Of a DNA stretch of 13,550 nucleotides, positions 7,031 to 13,550 are shown piece by piece. Under the pieces are notes generated by a model. That model saw only the letters and a program-made list of their open reading frames with translations. It was not told the DNA's origin and did not search any database. The stretch is taken from positions 1 to 13,550 of the forward strand of contig CALBJG010000075.1 in the NCBI GenBank assembly GCA_937892865.1. Reading direction: 5' to 3'. A program made the position numbers and the translations under genes. How positions within the stretch are numbered: position 1 is the stretch's first letter; each line of letters starts with the position of its first letter. This DNA comes from an uncultured Clostridia bacterium. GTDB lineage: Bacteria > Bacillota > Clostridia > Oscillospirales > Oscillospiraceae.

Positions 7031-7120
7031 GTTGACAGTTGATAGTTGACAGTTGATAGTTGTATGTTATACGACACCATTTCATTAACTAACAACTCAC
7101 CACTGACAACTCACAACTAT
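7031..7120. repeat. 90-bp palindromic intergenic repeat, copy 2
   Basis: Same length and orientation as 871-960, with 7 substitutions by eye. It begins at the very next base after the TAA of the U32 gene and ends 29 bases before the maf ATG. The arms can form a long imperfect hairpin. The left arm contains TTGACA at 7032-7037 and 7046-7051. The second is 16 bases from TATACG (7068-7073), a possible weak promoter for the maf operon. Confidence 0.85.
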
Positions 7121-7149
7121 TATGCACTATATGGGCAGTGAGGTTTTCT

Positions 7150-7722
7150 ATGCATATAATCTTGGCTTCTCAATCGCCGCGGCGGCGGGAACTGATGGAA
7201 AAATTTCATATTCCTTTTTCCGTGCAGGTGGCGGATATCGACGAGACGATGGATGCCGGGAAGCCTCCCTATGACGAGGTCGCCCGGGTCAGCCGCCGGA
7301 AAGCGGAGGCCATACCCCACGGCTATGAGGATGTGGTCATCGCCGCGGATACCATCGTGGTCTGCGATGGCAAGGTGCTGGGAAAGCCGGAAAGCGAAGA
7401 AGATGCCTTCCGGATGCTGGCTATGCTCTCCGGCAGAGACCATCAGGTGATGACCGGTTTTACGGTGCTGTACCGGGACAAAGTGAAAGTTTGTACCGAG
7501 GTGACAGACCTGCATTTCCGGGATCTTTCGGAAAAAGAAATATGGAACTATATTCGCACCGGCGAGCCGATGGATAAAGCCGGGGCTTACGGCATTCAGG
7601 GCGGCGGCGCGCTGTTTGCGGAAAAGATCGCAGGCGACTATTTCAATGTAGTGGGCCTGCCGGTATGTAAACTGGGGCAGGTCCTTGCAGAACTGATCCC
7701 GGATTGGGAGGATATCCAATGA
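7150..7722 (+). CDS. maf: Maf family nucleotide pyrophosphatase
   Basis: This 190-residue protein is of the Maf/YhdE/YceF family: house-cleaning pyrophosphatases that hydrolyse dTTP, UTP or modified nucleotides and are linked to septum control in Bacillus. The N-terminus IILASQSPRRRELM carries the SxSPRRxEL loop (Ser7, Ser9, Arg11-Arg12, Glu14). AADTIVVCDG contains the catalytic Asp67. AGAYGIQGGGALFAEKIAGD and YFNVVGLPV complete the pattern, which looks most like the dTTP/UTPase subgroup. ATG 7150 is preferred over GTG 7138 because GAGG (7140-7143) is 6 bases upstream and MHIILASQSPRR is the usual start. Its TGA overlaps the mreC ATG (ATGA), so it is the first gene of the maf-mreC-mreD-PBP2 operon. 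Confidence 0.95.
   Translation: MHIILASQSPRRRELMEKFHIPFSVQVADIDETMDAGKPPYDEVARVSRRKAEAIPHGYEDVVIAADTIVVCDGKVLGKPESEEDAFRMLAMLSGRDHQVMTGFTVLYRDKVKVCTEVTDLHFRDLSEKEIWNYIRTGEPMDKAGAYGIQGGGALFAEKIAGDYFNVVGLPVCKLGQVLAELIPDWEDIQ
7706..7711 (+). promoter_or_regulatory. Ribosome binding site of mreC
   Basis: GGGAGG lies 7 bases before ATG 7719 within the end of maf. It supports 7719 over the in-frame TTG at 7704. Confidence 0.75.
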
Positions 7723-8549
7723 GACACTTTTTATCAAACAAAGTAAAGGCTGTTTTGCTGATCACGGTGGTGGTAACGGCGGCGTTGCTGATCATCGGTT
7801 CTTTGGCAGGCCTTGCTTTCCCCAATCGAATCGTCAAGGGCATTCTGACCCCCTTCCGGGCAGGCGTCAGCGCGTTGACCGAAGGCGCCCAAAAGGTGTA
7901 CAGTTATATTTTTGAGTACGAAGAACTGGTGGCGGAAAACGAAGCCCTGAAAGAGAAAATTGCCGCTCTGTCCGAAGAAGCCCGGCAGGCAGATGCCATC
8001 GCCCGGGAAAATGAACGGCTGCGGGCATTGATGGAATTAAAGACTGCCCGGGAAGATTTCAAACTGGTGGACGGCTATATCATCTCCCGCAGTTCTGCGG
8101 ATTGGAGCAGCACATTCACCATCAACACCGGCGCCAATGTGGGCATCGAGCCGGGCATGTGCGCCATCACCGCCAATAATGAGGTGGTGGGCCTGGTCAG
8201 TGAGGTCGGCCCGAACTACGCGGTGATCAAGTCGGTGCTGGACTCCTCTTTGGAGATCAGCGCATCCCTGTCTTCCACCGGCGAAAACGGCATCGTCCGT
8301 GGCACTTACTCCCCCGGTCTGAACGGCCTGATGCGTATGGACTACCTGCCCTCTTCCGCAGTTATCCGTATCAACGACCAGGTGGTCACCACCGGCTCTA
8401 CCGTCTATCCCCGGAATCTGGTGTTAGGCTATGTGGCGGACGCGGATTTTAACGATACCGGCGTTGCCAAGTATGCCCTTTTGCGGCCTGCGGTGGATGT
8501 GGGCAGTTTGGAGCAGGTGTTTATCGTTACAGATTATACCGTCGGGTGA
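7719..8549 (+). CDS. mreC: Rod shape-determining protein MreC
   Basis: MreC is a bitopic membrane protein of the elongasome that links MreD and the cytoskeleton to PBP2/RodA. The 276-residue product has a short basic N-terminus, one membrane helix at about residues 10-33 (AVLLITVVVTAALLIIGSLA), and a coiled coil at about 66-107 (EELVAENEALKEKIAAL, ENERLRALMELK). The extracellular double beta-barrel follows: INTGANVGIEPGM, NEVVGLVSEVGPNYAVIK, ENGIVRGTYS, DQVVTTGSTVYPRNLVLGYV. Length and domain order are normal. It overlaps maf by 4 bases and its TGA overlaps the start region of mreD. No mreB is adjacent, unlike many maf-mreBCD clusters. Confidence 0.95.
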   Translation: MRHFLSNKVKAVLLITVVVTAALLIIGSLAGLAFPNRIVKGILTPFRAGVSALTEGAQKVYSYIFEYEELVAENEALKEKIAALSEEARQADAIARENERLRALMELKTAREDFKLVDGYIISRSSADWSSTFTINTGANVGIEPGMCAITANNEVVGLVSEVGPNYAVIKSVLDSSLEISASLSSTGENGIVRGTYSPGLNGLMRMDYLPSSAVIRINDQVVTTGSTVYPRNLVLGYVADADFNDTGVAKYALLRPAVDVGSLEQVFIVTDYTVG

Positions 8550-8554
8550 AAACA

Positions 8555-9133
8555 ATGAGAAAAAAGAAGGATTTTAAGCCGGACAGTATGTCCACATCCC
8601 TTTCAAAACGGCTGTACCTGACGCCCAGACAGCGAAAAACTTTGCTGAAATGGACACTTTACAGCCTTGTGCTTGTGGCGCTGTCCTTATTGCAGGATGT
8701 GATACTGTGCCGGCTGGATATATTCGGCGCGACCACCGACCTGGTCCCCTGCGGCATTATTCTCATATGCCTGATGGAGGGAGCGGAGAGCGGCAGTGTC
8801 TTTGCGCTGATCGCATCGACGCTGTTTCTGTTTACCGGAACAGCCCCCGGGGCGTACTGCATTTTGTTCATTACCGTTCCCGCGACCCTGGTCGCTGCTT
8901 TCCGGCAAAGTTATTTGCAGGTGGGCTTCAGCGCGGCAATGCTCTGCAGCAGTGTCACGGTGATGGTCTATGAGATACTGGTCTTTGCCGTGGGCGCATT
9001 TTTGGGTCTTACCGGCGGTGACCGGTTCGGCGTGTTTGTGCTTACCGGCGTACTGTCGCTGATCGCCCTGCCGATGCTTTATCCGCTGCTTACCGCCATC
9101 GGCAAAATTGGAGGACAAGGATGGAAAGAATAA
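8555..9133 (+). CDS. mreD: Rod shape-determining protein MreD
   Basis: This 192-residue polytopic membrane protein partners MreC in lateral wall growth. A basic N-terminal tail of about 30 residues (RKKKDFKPD..., LTPRQRKTLLKW) precedes five or six hydrophobic segments: LYSLVLVALSLLQDVILC, DLVPCGIILICLMEGAESGS, ALIASTLFLFTG, YCILFITVPATLVAAF, SVTVMVYEILVFAVGAF and VFVLTGVLSLIALPMLYPL. The sequence is poorly conserved in this family, so the call rests on topology, length and its position between mreC and PBP2. The start is uncertain: GTG 8546 overlaps the mreC stop, and ATG 8555 has a weak GGGTGA before it. Its last 13 bases overlap the PBP2 start. Confidence 0.88.
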   Translation: MRKKKDFKPDSMSTSLSKRLYLTPRQRKTLLKWTLYSLVLVALSLLQDVILCRLDIFGATTDLVPCGIILICLMEGAESGSVFALIASTLFLFTGTAPGAYCILFITVPATLVAAFRQSYLQVGFSAAMLCSSVTVMVYEILVFAVGAFLGLTGGDRFGVFVLTGVLSLIALPMLYPLLTAIGKIGGQGWKE

Positions 9134-11208
9134 CGAAATACCGGGCGCGGCTGCTCCTTGTGATGTTTGCCCTGCTGGTGGCATTTTTCGTGGGATACCT
9201 TTATAACCTGCAGATCATTCAGACCGGCGGCAACAAGGATAACACCACCACCTTTACCACCATGACCCGGGTCAAAGCCGCCAGAGGCGATATTCTGGAC
9301 ACCAACGGCAATGTGCTGGTCAGTAACCGCGCCAGTTACGATCTGGTCATCAACCACTTCGTTATCAAAAGCGCCAACGGCACCAGCCGCCACCTTTATA
9401 ACCTGGTCAAACGCTGCCAGGAGCAGGGCATTGAATACACGGAGCATTTCCCCGTATCCAAGGAAAAGCCCTTTGTGTATACTTTGGACGAGCAGAACTC
9501 CACCTGGCGCAGTTATTTCCAGGTGTATCTGAACGCAAAAGTGGACCTGGACCCGGATATCTCCGCGCCATTGCTCATTGAAAAACTCCGGGAGCATTAC
9601 AGCCTGCCGCCGGAGTGGACCGATGAGGAAGCCCGGGCAGTGCTGGGTCTGTGGTACGAACTGGACCTCCGGGGCCCTGTGGCAAGTCTTCCCAACTTTG
9701 TGTTCCTTGCGGACGTGGACGAGAAAGAACTGTCCGCCATTTCGGAACTGAGCATTCCCGGTATGAACGTGGAAGCCTCCACGGTCCGGGAGTACAACAC
9801 CAAATACGCCGCCCATATTCTGGGCTTTGTGGGCAAAATGAATGCGGAGCAGTGGGAAAAATATAAGGACGACCCGGATTATTCTATGGACTCAGAGATC
9901 GGTCAGGACGGCCTGGAGGCGGCTTTCGAAGAATACCTCCACGGCGTGGACGGATGGCGTATCGATGAGGTGACCACCAGCGGCAATATCGTCAAGTCCT
10001 ATTATCTGGAGGGCAAAGAGCCCAAATCCGGCGCCAATGTGGAGGTGTCTGTGGACATCAACCTGCAAATGGCAGCAGAGGACCAACTGGCGCTGGTGAT
10101 GGAAACCTTAAAAGCCCAGGAAGAAGGCGAGGACGGCCAGGATTGCCAGGGCGCCGCTGTGGTTGCGCTGGATGTGCGCAACGGCAATGTGCTGGTCTGC
10201 GGCAGTTACCCTACCTATGACTTGTCCAATTTCTCCGAAAAATTCAATGAATTGCTGGAAGCAGAACACGACCCGCTGTTCAACCGGGCGCTCCTGGGCA
10301 CCTATCCCCCCGGTTCTACCTACAAAATGAGTATGACCATCGCCGGTATTCGGGACGGTCTGATCAACTCCGGCACAGAGATCTACGACAGAGGCGTTTA
10401 CGACCGTTACGCCCCGGGATTTTCCGTTAACTGTCTGTACTATACCAACTACGGTATGCTCCACGAAAATCTCTGCGCGGCAGAGGCTTTGCAGGTCTCC
10501 TGCAACTATTTCTACTACTGGCTGGGCGACCGGATCCACTTAAGCGTGATGGATAAGACCGCCCGGGAGTTGGGTCTTGGTGAGCCTACCGGTATCGAAC
10601 TGCCGGAGTATGTGGGTCACCGGGCAAACGAGGAGACGAAAAAGGAACTCTACACCGGCGACAGCGCAGAGTGGTATAAGGCGGACGCCATTACCGCCGC
10701 CATCGGCCAGTCGGACAACCGGTTCACTCCCATTCAACTGTGTAATTACGCCGCTACTTTGGCAAACCGGGGCACCCGGTACAAAGCCACCTTCTTAAAC
10801 CGGGTGGTGTCTGCGGACTACCGGCAACTGATCGCGGAAAACGAGGCAAAGGTGCAGTATGTAATGGACATCTCCGACGATGCTTACCTTGCCTATTCCG
10901 AAGGTATGAAACTGGTCACCGACAAAACCGCCGATTGGACCGGTACTGCCTATTCCACATTCCAGGACTACCCCGTAAAAGTTGCCGCCAAGACCGGCAC
11001 AGCCCAGACCGGCATCACGGGTACCTCTGACCACGGCGCGTTTGTGTGCTACGCTCCGGCGGACGATCCCCAGATCGCCATCGCCGTTTACGGCGAGCGG
11101 GCAGGTCACGGTTCTACCCTGGCAACGGTGGCAAGAGCCATTTTGGATATCTACTTTGAAGTAGGCGAAGCAGGCGATGTTCCCACATTGGAAAACCAGG
11201 TAAGTTAA
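9121..11208 (+). CDS. mrdA: Penicillin-binding protein 2 type transpeptidase (MrdA/PBP2-like)
   Basis: A class B penicillin-binding protein of 695 residues that cross-links peptidoglycan during elongation. One N-terminal membrane anchor (about 9-30, ARLLLVMFALLVAFFVGYLY) leads to a dimerization/pedestal domain starting VKAARGDILDTNGNVLVSN. It runs through EYNTKYAAHILGFVGKMN and IGQDGLEAAFEEYLHG. The transpeptidase domain has all three active-site motifs: STYK with nucleophile Ser399, SCN at 460-462 and KTGT at 624-627. AAIGQSDNRFTPIQLCNYAATLAN is typical of PBP2/PBP3-type enzymes. The RBS GGAGG (9110-9114) is 6 bases before the ATG, inside mreD. The position after mreC-mreD supports the PBP2 role. 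SpoVD/FtsI-type is less likely because no PASTA domain is seen. Confidence 0.94.
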   Translation: MERITKYRARLLLVMFALLVAFFVGYLYNLQIIQTGGNKDNTTTFTTMTRVKAARGDILDTNGNVLVSNRASYDLVINHFVIKSANGTSRHLYNLVKRCQEQGIEYTEHFPVSKEKPFVYTLDEQNSTWRSYFQVYLNAKVDLDPDISAPLLIEKLREHYSLPPEWTDEEARAVLGLWYELDLRGPVASLPNFVFLADVDEKELSAISELSIPGMNVEASTVREYNTKYAAHILGFVGKMNAEQWEKYKDDPDYSMDSEIGQDGLEAAFEEYLHGVDGWRIDEVTTSGNIVKSYYLEGKEPKSGANVEVSVDINLQMAAEDQLALVMETLKAQEEGEDGQDCQGAAVVALDVRNGNVLVCGSYPTYDLSNFSEKFNELLEAEHDPLFNRALLGTYPPGSTYKMSMTIAGIRDGLINSGTEIYDRGVYDRYAPGFSVNCLYYTNYGMLHENLCAAEALQVSCNYFYYWLGDRIHLSVMDKTARELGLGEPTGIELPEYVGHRANEETKKELYTGDSAEWYKADAITAAIGQSDNRFTPIQLCNYAATLANRGTRYKATFLNRVVSADYRQLIAENEAKVQYVMDISDDAYLAYSEGMKLVTDKTADWTGTAYSTFQDYPVKVAAKTGTAQTGITGTSDHGAFVCYAPADDPQIAIAVYGERAGHGSTLATVARAILDIYFEVGEAGDVPTLENQVS

Positions 11209-11210
11209 TG

Positions 11211-11242
11211 AAAAAAGCGTATCTTAACGATACGCTTTTTTT
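11211..11242 (+). terminator. Rho-independent terminator of the maf-mreCD-PBP2 operon
   Basis: GCGTATC (11217-11223) pairs with GATACGC (11229-11235) around TTAAC, flanked by six A and followed by seven T. It begins 3 bases after the PBP2 TAA. Confidence 0.92.
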
Positions 11243-11266
11243 ATGCAGAATGCCCGATAAACCTTC

Positions 11267-11624
11267 AAATTTGCACTTTTTGAGGTGTTAAACTTTTGAT
11301 TCGTACCCACATACCCTCTCCCGGGGCCTCGAGCCTGAGCGCTGCCGGTGGCAGATACAGCGAAGGCGCAGAGTGTGCCGCGGTCGGCAGATGTCAAGGA
11401 GCGCTGTCGACGCAGACAGATGCCGGGCACCGCAATCGGGGAGGGTGTCAGCGAAACTGACGGGAGTGGAACGGCGAAATCTTAACTGACGAAAAGGCTT
11501 GATACAGTAGCAAATGTTGAGATTTCCGCCCGCATTCCACCCCTGGCTCGCTTGCGAGCCATCCCCTCCCCGGGAGGGGATATTATGGGTGCGGTGCATG
11601 ATTTGAAACAACACGACAAACCGT
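11267..11624. mobile_element. MITE-like palindromic element, copy 2, inverted and carrying an extra segment
   Basis: Reading copy 1 (4575-4819) as its reverse complement gives an alignment with this region from GAGGTGTTAAACTTTTGATT (11282 onward) to GGTGCGGTGCATGATTTGAA (11589-11608), at roughly 90% identity by eye. It has the same hairpins, and the long stem joining GGGAGTGGAACGGCGAAATC to the GATTTCCGCCCGCATTCCAC region is kept. Both outer ends are more decayed than in copy 1: the right end has AACAACAC instead of AACACCTC. An unmatched segment of about 110 bp interrupts it at 11327-11436. It lies between the PBP2 terminator and the terminator of the converging minus-strand operon. Confidence 0.72.
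11327..11436. other. GC-rich 110-bp segment inserted in element copy 2
   Basis: This stretch has no counterpart in copy 1. It is flanked by CGGGG on both sides (11322-11326 and 11437-11441), as a 5-bp target duplication would be. It splits the terminal hairpin that is intact in copy 1 at 4756-4776. Inside are small inverted pairs, such as CTGCC/GGCAG (11342-11354) and ACAGCG (11357-11362) with CGCTGT (11401-11406). No credible gene is seen. Origin unknown. Confidence 0.6.
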
Positions 11625-11637
11625 AATTTGAGGTACC

Positions 11638-11690
11638 AAAAGTTGCACCCGCTTTTTATATCTCTTTATTGAGATTTTTGCGGCAGCAAC
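11638..11690 (-). terminator. Probable terminator of the murI-yhcH operon
   Basis: Read on the minus strand, GTTGC-TG-CCGC (11690-11682, 11683-11680) pairs with GCGG-GT-GCAAC (11652-11642). An inner ATCTC/GAGAT hairpin is enclosed, and TTTT (11641-11638) follows. It lies just beyond the TGA of the YhcH-family gene. The stem has a 2-base bulge and alternative pairings, so the call is moderate. Confidence 0.5.
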
Positions 11691-11700
11691 GGGTTATGGA

Positions 11701-12141
11701 TCAGACCTTCAGTTTAATGACCAGTTTTGTCACCTGACCGCCCTCGTCAAAGTGGACGCTGGGGGCGTGGGCATCTTCGGGATATACCACATAGCAGTAA
11801 CCCTCGGCGATCTCCATGGGGTAATTCTTGCCCTCGTACATACACTTGTCTTTTACGGGGTTGTATTCTTCCGTTGCGGTGAGGGTGTCCACCGGCGCCC
11901 AGCCTACAAATTCCTTGCCCTTGATGATGTACTGAATGTCCAGAAATTCCCGGTGGGCTTCCAGTTTGGAAGTTTCCCAGGGCTTGGTGGTCACATTCTG
12001 CACCAGGATCTTGTTGCTGCCGGACAGCGGGATGGTGGCAGGCTCAAAAGATTCCAGTTTGTCAGCGGCGGCAATGGCCTCCTCCAAACCGGGGATCACG
12101 GACACATAACGCTTCAAATCTTTCCAGGGACAAACGATCAT
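11701..12141 (-). CDS. YhcH/YjgK/YiaL family protein (DUF386)
   Basis: This cupin-like protein of 146 residues belongs to the YhcH/YjgK/YiaL family. Known members include EbgC (beta-galactosidase subunit) and E. coli YhcH/NanQ, which speeds sialic acid anomerisation. The family core is visible: EAHREFLDIQYIIKGKEFVGW with the putative metal ligands Glu and His, and YVVYPEDAHAPSVH near the C-terminus. The start ATG at 12141 is preceded by AAAGGAAGG (minus strand, 12158-12150) 8 bases away; that site overlaps the murI stop, so the two genes are translationally linked. The longer frame from 12171 would overlap the end of murI and lacks a ribosome site. Substrate unknown; a sugar epimerase/anomerase role in cell-wall or amino-sugar metabolism is inferred only. 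Confidence 0.9.
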   Translation of the reverse strand: MIVCPWKDLKRYVSVIPGLEEAIAAADKLESFEPATIPLSGSNKILVQNVTTKPWETSKLEAHREFLDIQYIIKGKEFVGWAPVDTLTATEEYNPVKDKCMYEGKNYPMEIAEGYCYVVYPEDAHAPSVHFDEGGQVTKLVIKLKV

Positions 12142-12157
12142 AATAATTTCCTTCCTT

Positions 12158-12910
12158 TCATAGCAAGTCACGGCACCGGCGGATAAGGCCCGGGTCGGAC
12201 GCGCTGTTTTCTATGGTAATACTGCCGCTTTCTTCCAAAAGAAGCCCGGCATTTTCCAGTAGCCGCCGGGTCTGGGCAGCGGTGCCGATACTGCCGTCCA
12301 GCAGTACGGTCTTTTCACCCAAGATTTTCTGAATTTCTTTGGCGGCAAAGGGGTAGTGGGTACAGCCCAGCACCACAGCATCCAGTTTGCCGGCATAGGG
12401 GTCAAGGCAGGGATGAAGAACCGCTTCGATTTGCCCGGCATCTGCGCCGGATTCGATCAGTTCCACCAATCCCGTTACGGGAATGGGTGTGACCATAACA
12501 TTTTCAAAGCGGTGCATCTGCTGGGAAAACTTTTCTTCCCGTAAAGTCACCGGCGTTGCCATCACACCTACCCGGCTGCCGGGAAAATGGTCTGCCGCCA
12601 CTTTCAGCGCCGGCTCAATGCCCACGATAATGGTGTCTGGGTGCGCTTCCCGCAGGGCATTGATCGCCGCGGCGGTGGCGGTGTTGCAGGCGATGACCAG
12701 GGCTTTTACGCCCCGGGCGAGGAGTTTTTCCGCGGCATTTAAGGTCAGTTGCCGCACCTGCTCCGTGGTCTTTTCACCGTAAGGGGCGTTGGCGGAGTCG
12801 CCGAAATACAGATAGTTCTCCCCGGGCATTTGGGAAATCAGTTCTTTCAATACACTGATGCCCCCTACACCGGAGTCAAACACCGCGATATAATCGCTTT
12901 TTTTCGCCAT
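12158..12910 (-). CDS. murI: Glutamate racemase
   Basis: MurI interconverts L- and D-glutamate in the cytoplasm to supply the D-Glu of peptidoglycan. The 250-residue product has the full family pattern: IAVFDSGVGGISVL (Asp12), YFGDSANAPYGEK, VIACNTATAAA with catalytic Cys75, IVGIEPALK and VLGCTHYPF with catalytic Cys183. ATG 12910 is chosen because it is preceded by AGAGAGGCGG and lies 25 bases from the -10. Upstream in-frame ATGs (for example 12937) fall inside the promoter. It is the first gene of a two-gene operon with the YhcH-family gene and is divergent from the flavoprotein gene at 13054. Confidence 0.97.
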   Translation of the reverse strand: MAKKSDYIAVFDSGVGGISVLKELISQMPGENYLYFGDSANAPYGEKTTEQVRQLTLNAAEKLLARGVKALVIACNTATAAAINALREAHPDTIIVGIEPALKVAADHFPGSRVGVMATPVTLREEKFSQQMHRFENVMVTPIPVTGLVELIESGADAGQIEAVLHPCLDPYAGKLDAVVLGCTHYPFAAKEIQKILGEKTVLLDGSIGTAAQTRRLLENAGLLLEESGSITIENSASDPGLIRRCRDLL

Positions 12911-12935
12911 AATCACACCGCCTCTCTCTGGTTTC

Positions 12936-12964
12936 ATTATAGCATCGTCCGTTGTTTCTTGCAA
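12936..12964 (-). promoter_or_regulatory. Sigma-A-type promoter of murI
   Basis: On the minus strand TTGCAA (12964-12959) and TATAAT (12941-12936) are separated by exactly 17 bases. The -10 also carries an extended TGC just upstream. It uses the same -35 hexamer as the promoter at 3350. Confidence 0.88.
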
Positions 12965-12987
12965 CGGTTTCTTTTTTCGGGAAATGT

Positions 12988-13016
12988 TTGACAAATACAA
13001 GGAAAAAAACTATAAT
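12988..13016 (+). promoter_or_regulatory. Consensus sigma-A promoter of the NfnA-like gene
   Basis: TTGACA (12988-12993), a 17-base A-rich spacer and TATAAT (13011-13016): a perfect 12/12 consensus. The start codon is 37 bases downstream. The -35 lies 23 bases from the -35 of the divergent murI promoter. Confidence 0.93.
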
Positions 13017-13053
13017 GTAAAATGGAATATTACCGGAAGGAAGGTTTAAATAC

Positions 13054-13550
13054 ATGTTTAAGATCGTTCGCAAAAAAGAACTGAACGCCAATGTGACTTT
13101 GATGGACATTGAAGCCCCCTTTATTGCCCGGAAAGCCAAGGCAGGTCAGTTCATCATTTTCCGCATCGACGAACTGGGTGAGCGTGTTCCTCTGACCATC
13201 GCCGGCTACGACCGGGAGGCAGGCACCGTCACCATCATTTTCCAGAAAGTCGGCTTTGCCACCACCGCCCTGGGCAAACTGAACGAGGGCGACTTTATCC
13301 GTGATTTTGTCGGTCCTTTGGGCAAACCCACGGAAGTGGAAGGCAAGAAGCGTGTCTGCGTGGTTGGCGGCGGTGTCGGCTGCGCCATCGCCCTGCCCTC
13401 TGCCGTGGCTTTCAAGGAAGCCGGTGCTGAGGTGGATGTCATCGTCGGCTTCCGCAACAAGGACATCGTCATCCTGGAGGACGAGTTCAAGGCTGTTTCC
13501 GACAACCTGTACCTGATGACCGACGACGGCTCCTACGGCGAGCAGGGCTT
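13054..13550 (+). CDS. NfnA/SudB-like FAD/NAD-binding flavoprotein subunit, N-terminal part (3' end outside window)
   Basis: About 165 codons of a flavoprotein are present; the frame stays open to the window end. MFKIVRKKELNANVTLMDIE, then AGQFIIFRIDELGERVPLTIAGYD and VTIIFQKVGFATTAL with DFVGPLGKPT, form the FAD-binding domain of ferredoxin-NADP reductase-like proteins. VCVVGGGVGCAIALP is the nucleotide-binding glycine motif. The wording matches NfnA (SudB), the small subunit of the electron-bifurcating NADH-dependent ferredoxin:NADP oxidoreductase, better than PyrK. The large subunit gene nfnB (gltA-like) would be expected right after the window. ATG 13054 follows GGAAGGAAGG (13035-13044) at 9 bases. 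Confidence 0.9.
   Translation, partial: MFKIVRKKELNANVTLMDIEAPFIARKAKAGQFIIFRIDELGERVPLTIAGYDREAGTVTIIFQKVGFATTALGKLNEGDFIRDFVGPLGKPTEVEGKKRVCVVGGGVGCAIALPSAVAFKEAGAEVDVIVGFRNKDIVILEDEFKAVSDNLYLMTDDGSYGEQG

Noticed and set aside
11224..11430. Small minus-strand ORF covering the inserted 110-bp segment
   Set aside because: It is Arg/Ser rich, runs through a terminator and element sequence, and has no ribosome site or recognisable motif.
12911..13000. Longer N-terminus for MurI from 13000 or 12937
   Set aside because: These codons overlap the murI promoter (12936-12964), and the conserved MurI sequence starts right after ATG 12910.

Overview
The window looks like a chromosomal housekeeping segment of a Gram-positive Firmicute, most likely a gut Clostridia/Oscillospiraceae-type organism. 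This is an inference from gene content and signals: a DUF3048 (YerB-type) lipoprotein, an NfnA-like flavoprotein, SecA with a SEC-C zinc tail, strong AGGAGG-type ribosome sites, consensus sigma-A promoters and moderately GC-rich coding DNA. I see no tRNA, rRNA, CRISPR, phage, defence or transposase gene. I found no convincing new multi-gene system. The unusual content is in the intergenic repeats and in one broken signal peptide.

Layout, left to right. The 3' end of secA (3-875, +) runs into a 90-bp palindromic repeat (871-960). pgeF (975-1775) overlaps a family 5 solute-binding lipoprotein frame (GTG at 1772, end 3313) whose signal peptide is cut by an in-frame TGA. A terminator and a clear promoter (3350-3378) follow, then a DUF3048 lipoprotein (3415-4518) and its terminator. 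Next come a MITE-like palindromic element (about 4575-4819), an extended -10 promoter, and a U32-family (RlhA-like) protein (4949-7030). A second copy of the 90-bp repeat abuts its stop codon (7031-7120). The tightly coupled cell-shape/elongation cluster maf-mreC-mreD-PBP2 (7150-11208) comes next and ends in a terminator.

The roughly 490-bp stretch 11209-11700 holds that terminator, a second, inverted copy of the MITE-like element carrying an extra segment of about 110 bp, and a probable terminator for the opposite strand. On the minus strand, murI (12910-12158) and a YhcH/YjgK/YiaL protein (12141-11701) form an operon. It is divergent from an NfnA-like flavoprotein gene (13054 to the window end), with two consensus promoters back to back at 12936-13016.

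Functionally the theme is envelope growth and upkeep: Sec export, PgeF, MurI for D-glutamate, MreC/MreD/PBP2 for lateral wall synthesis, and two lipoproteins. An rRNA/tRNA-modification-type U32 protein and the start of an electron-bifurcating transhydrogenase are also present. The two repeat families sit exactly at transcription-unit boundaries.
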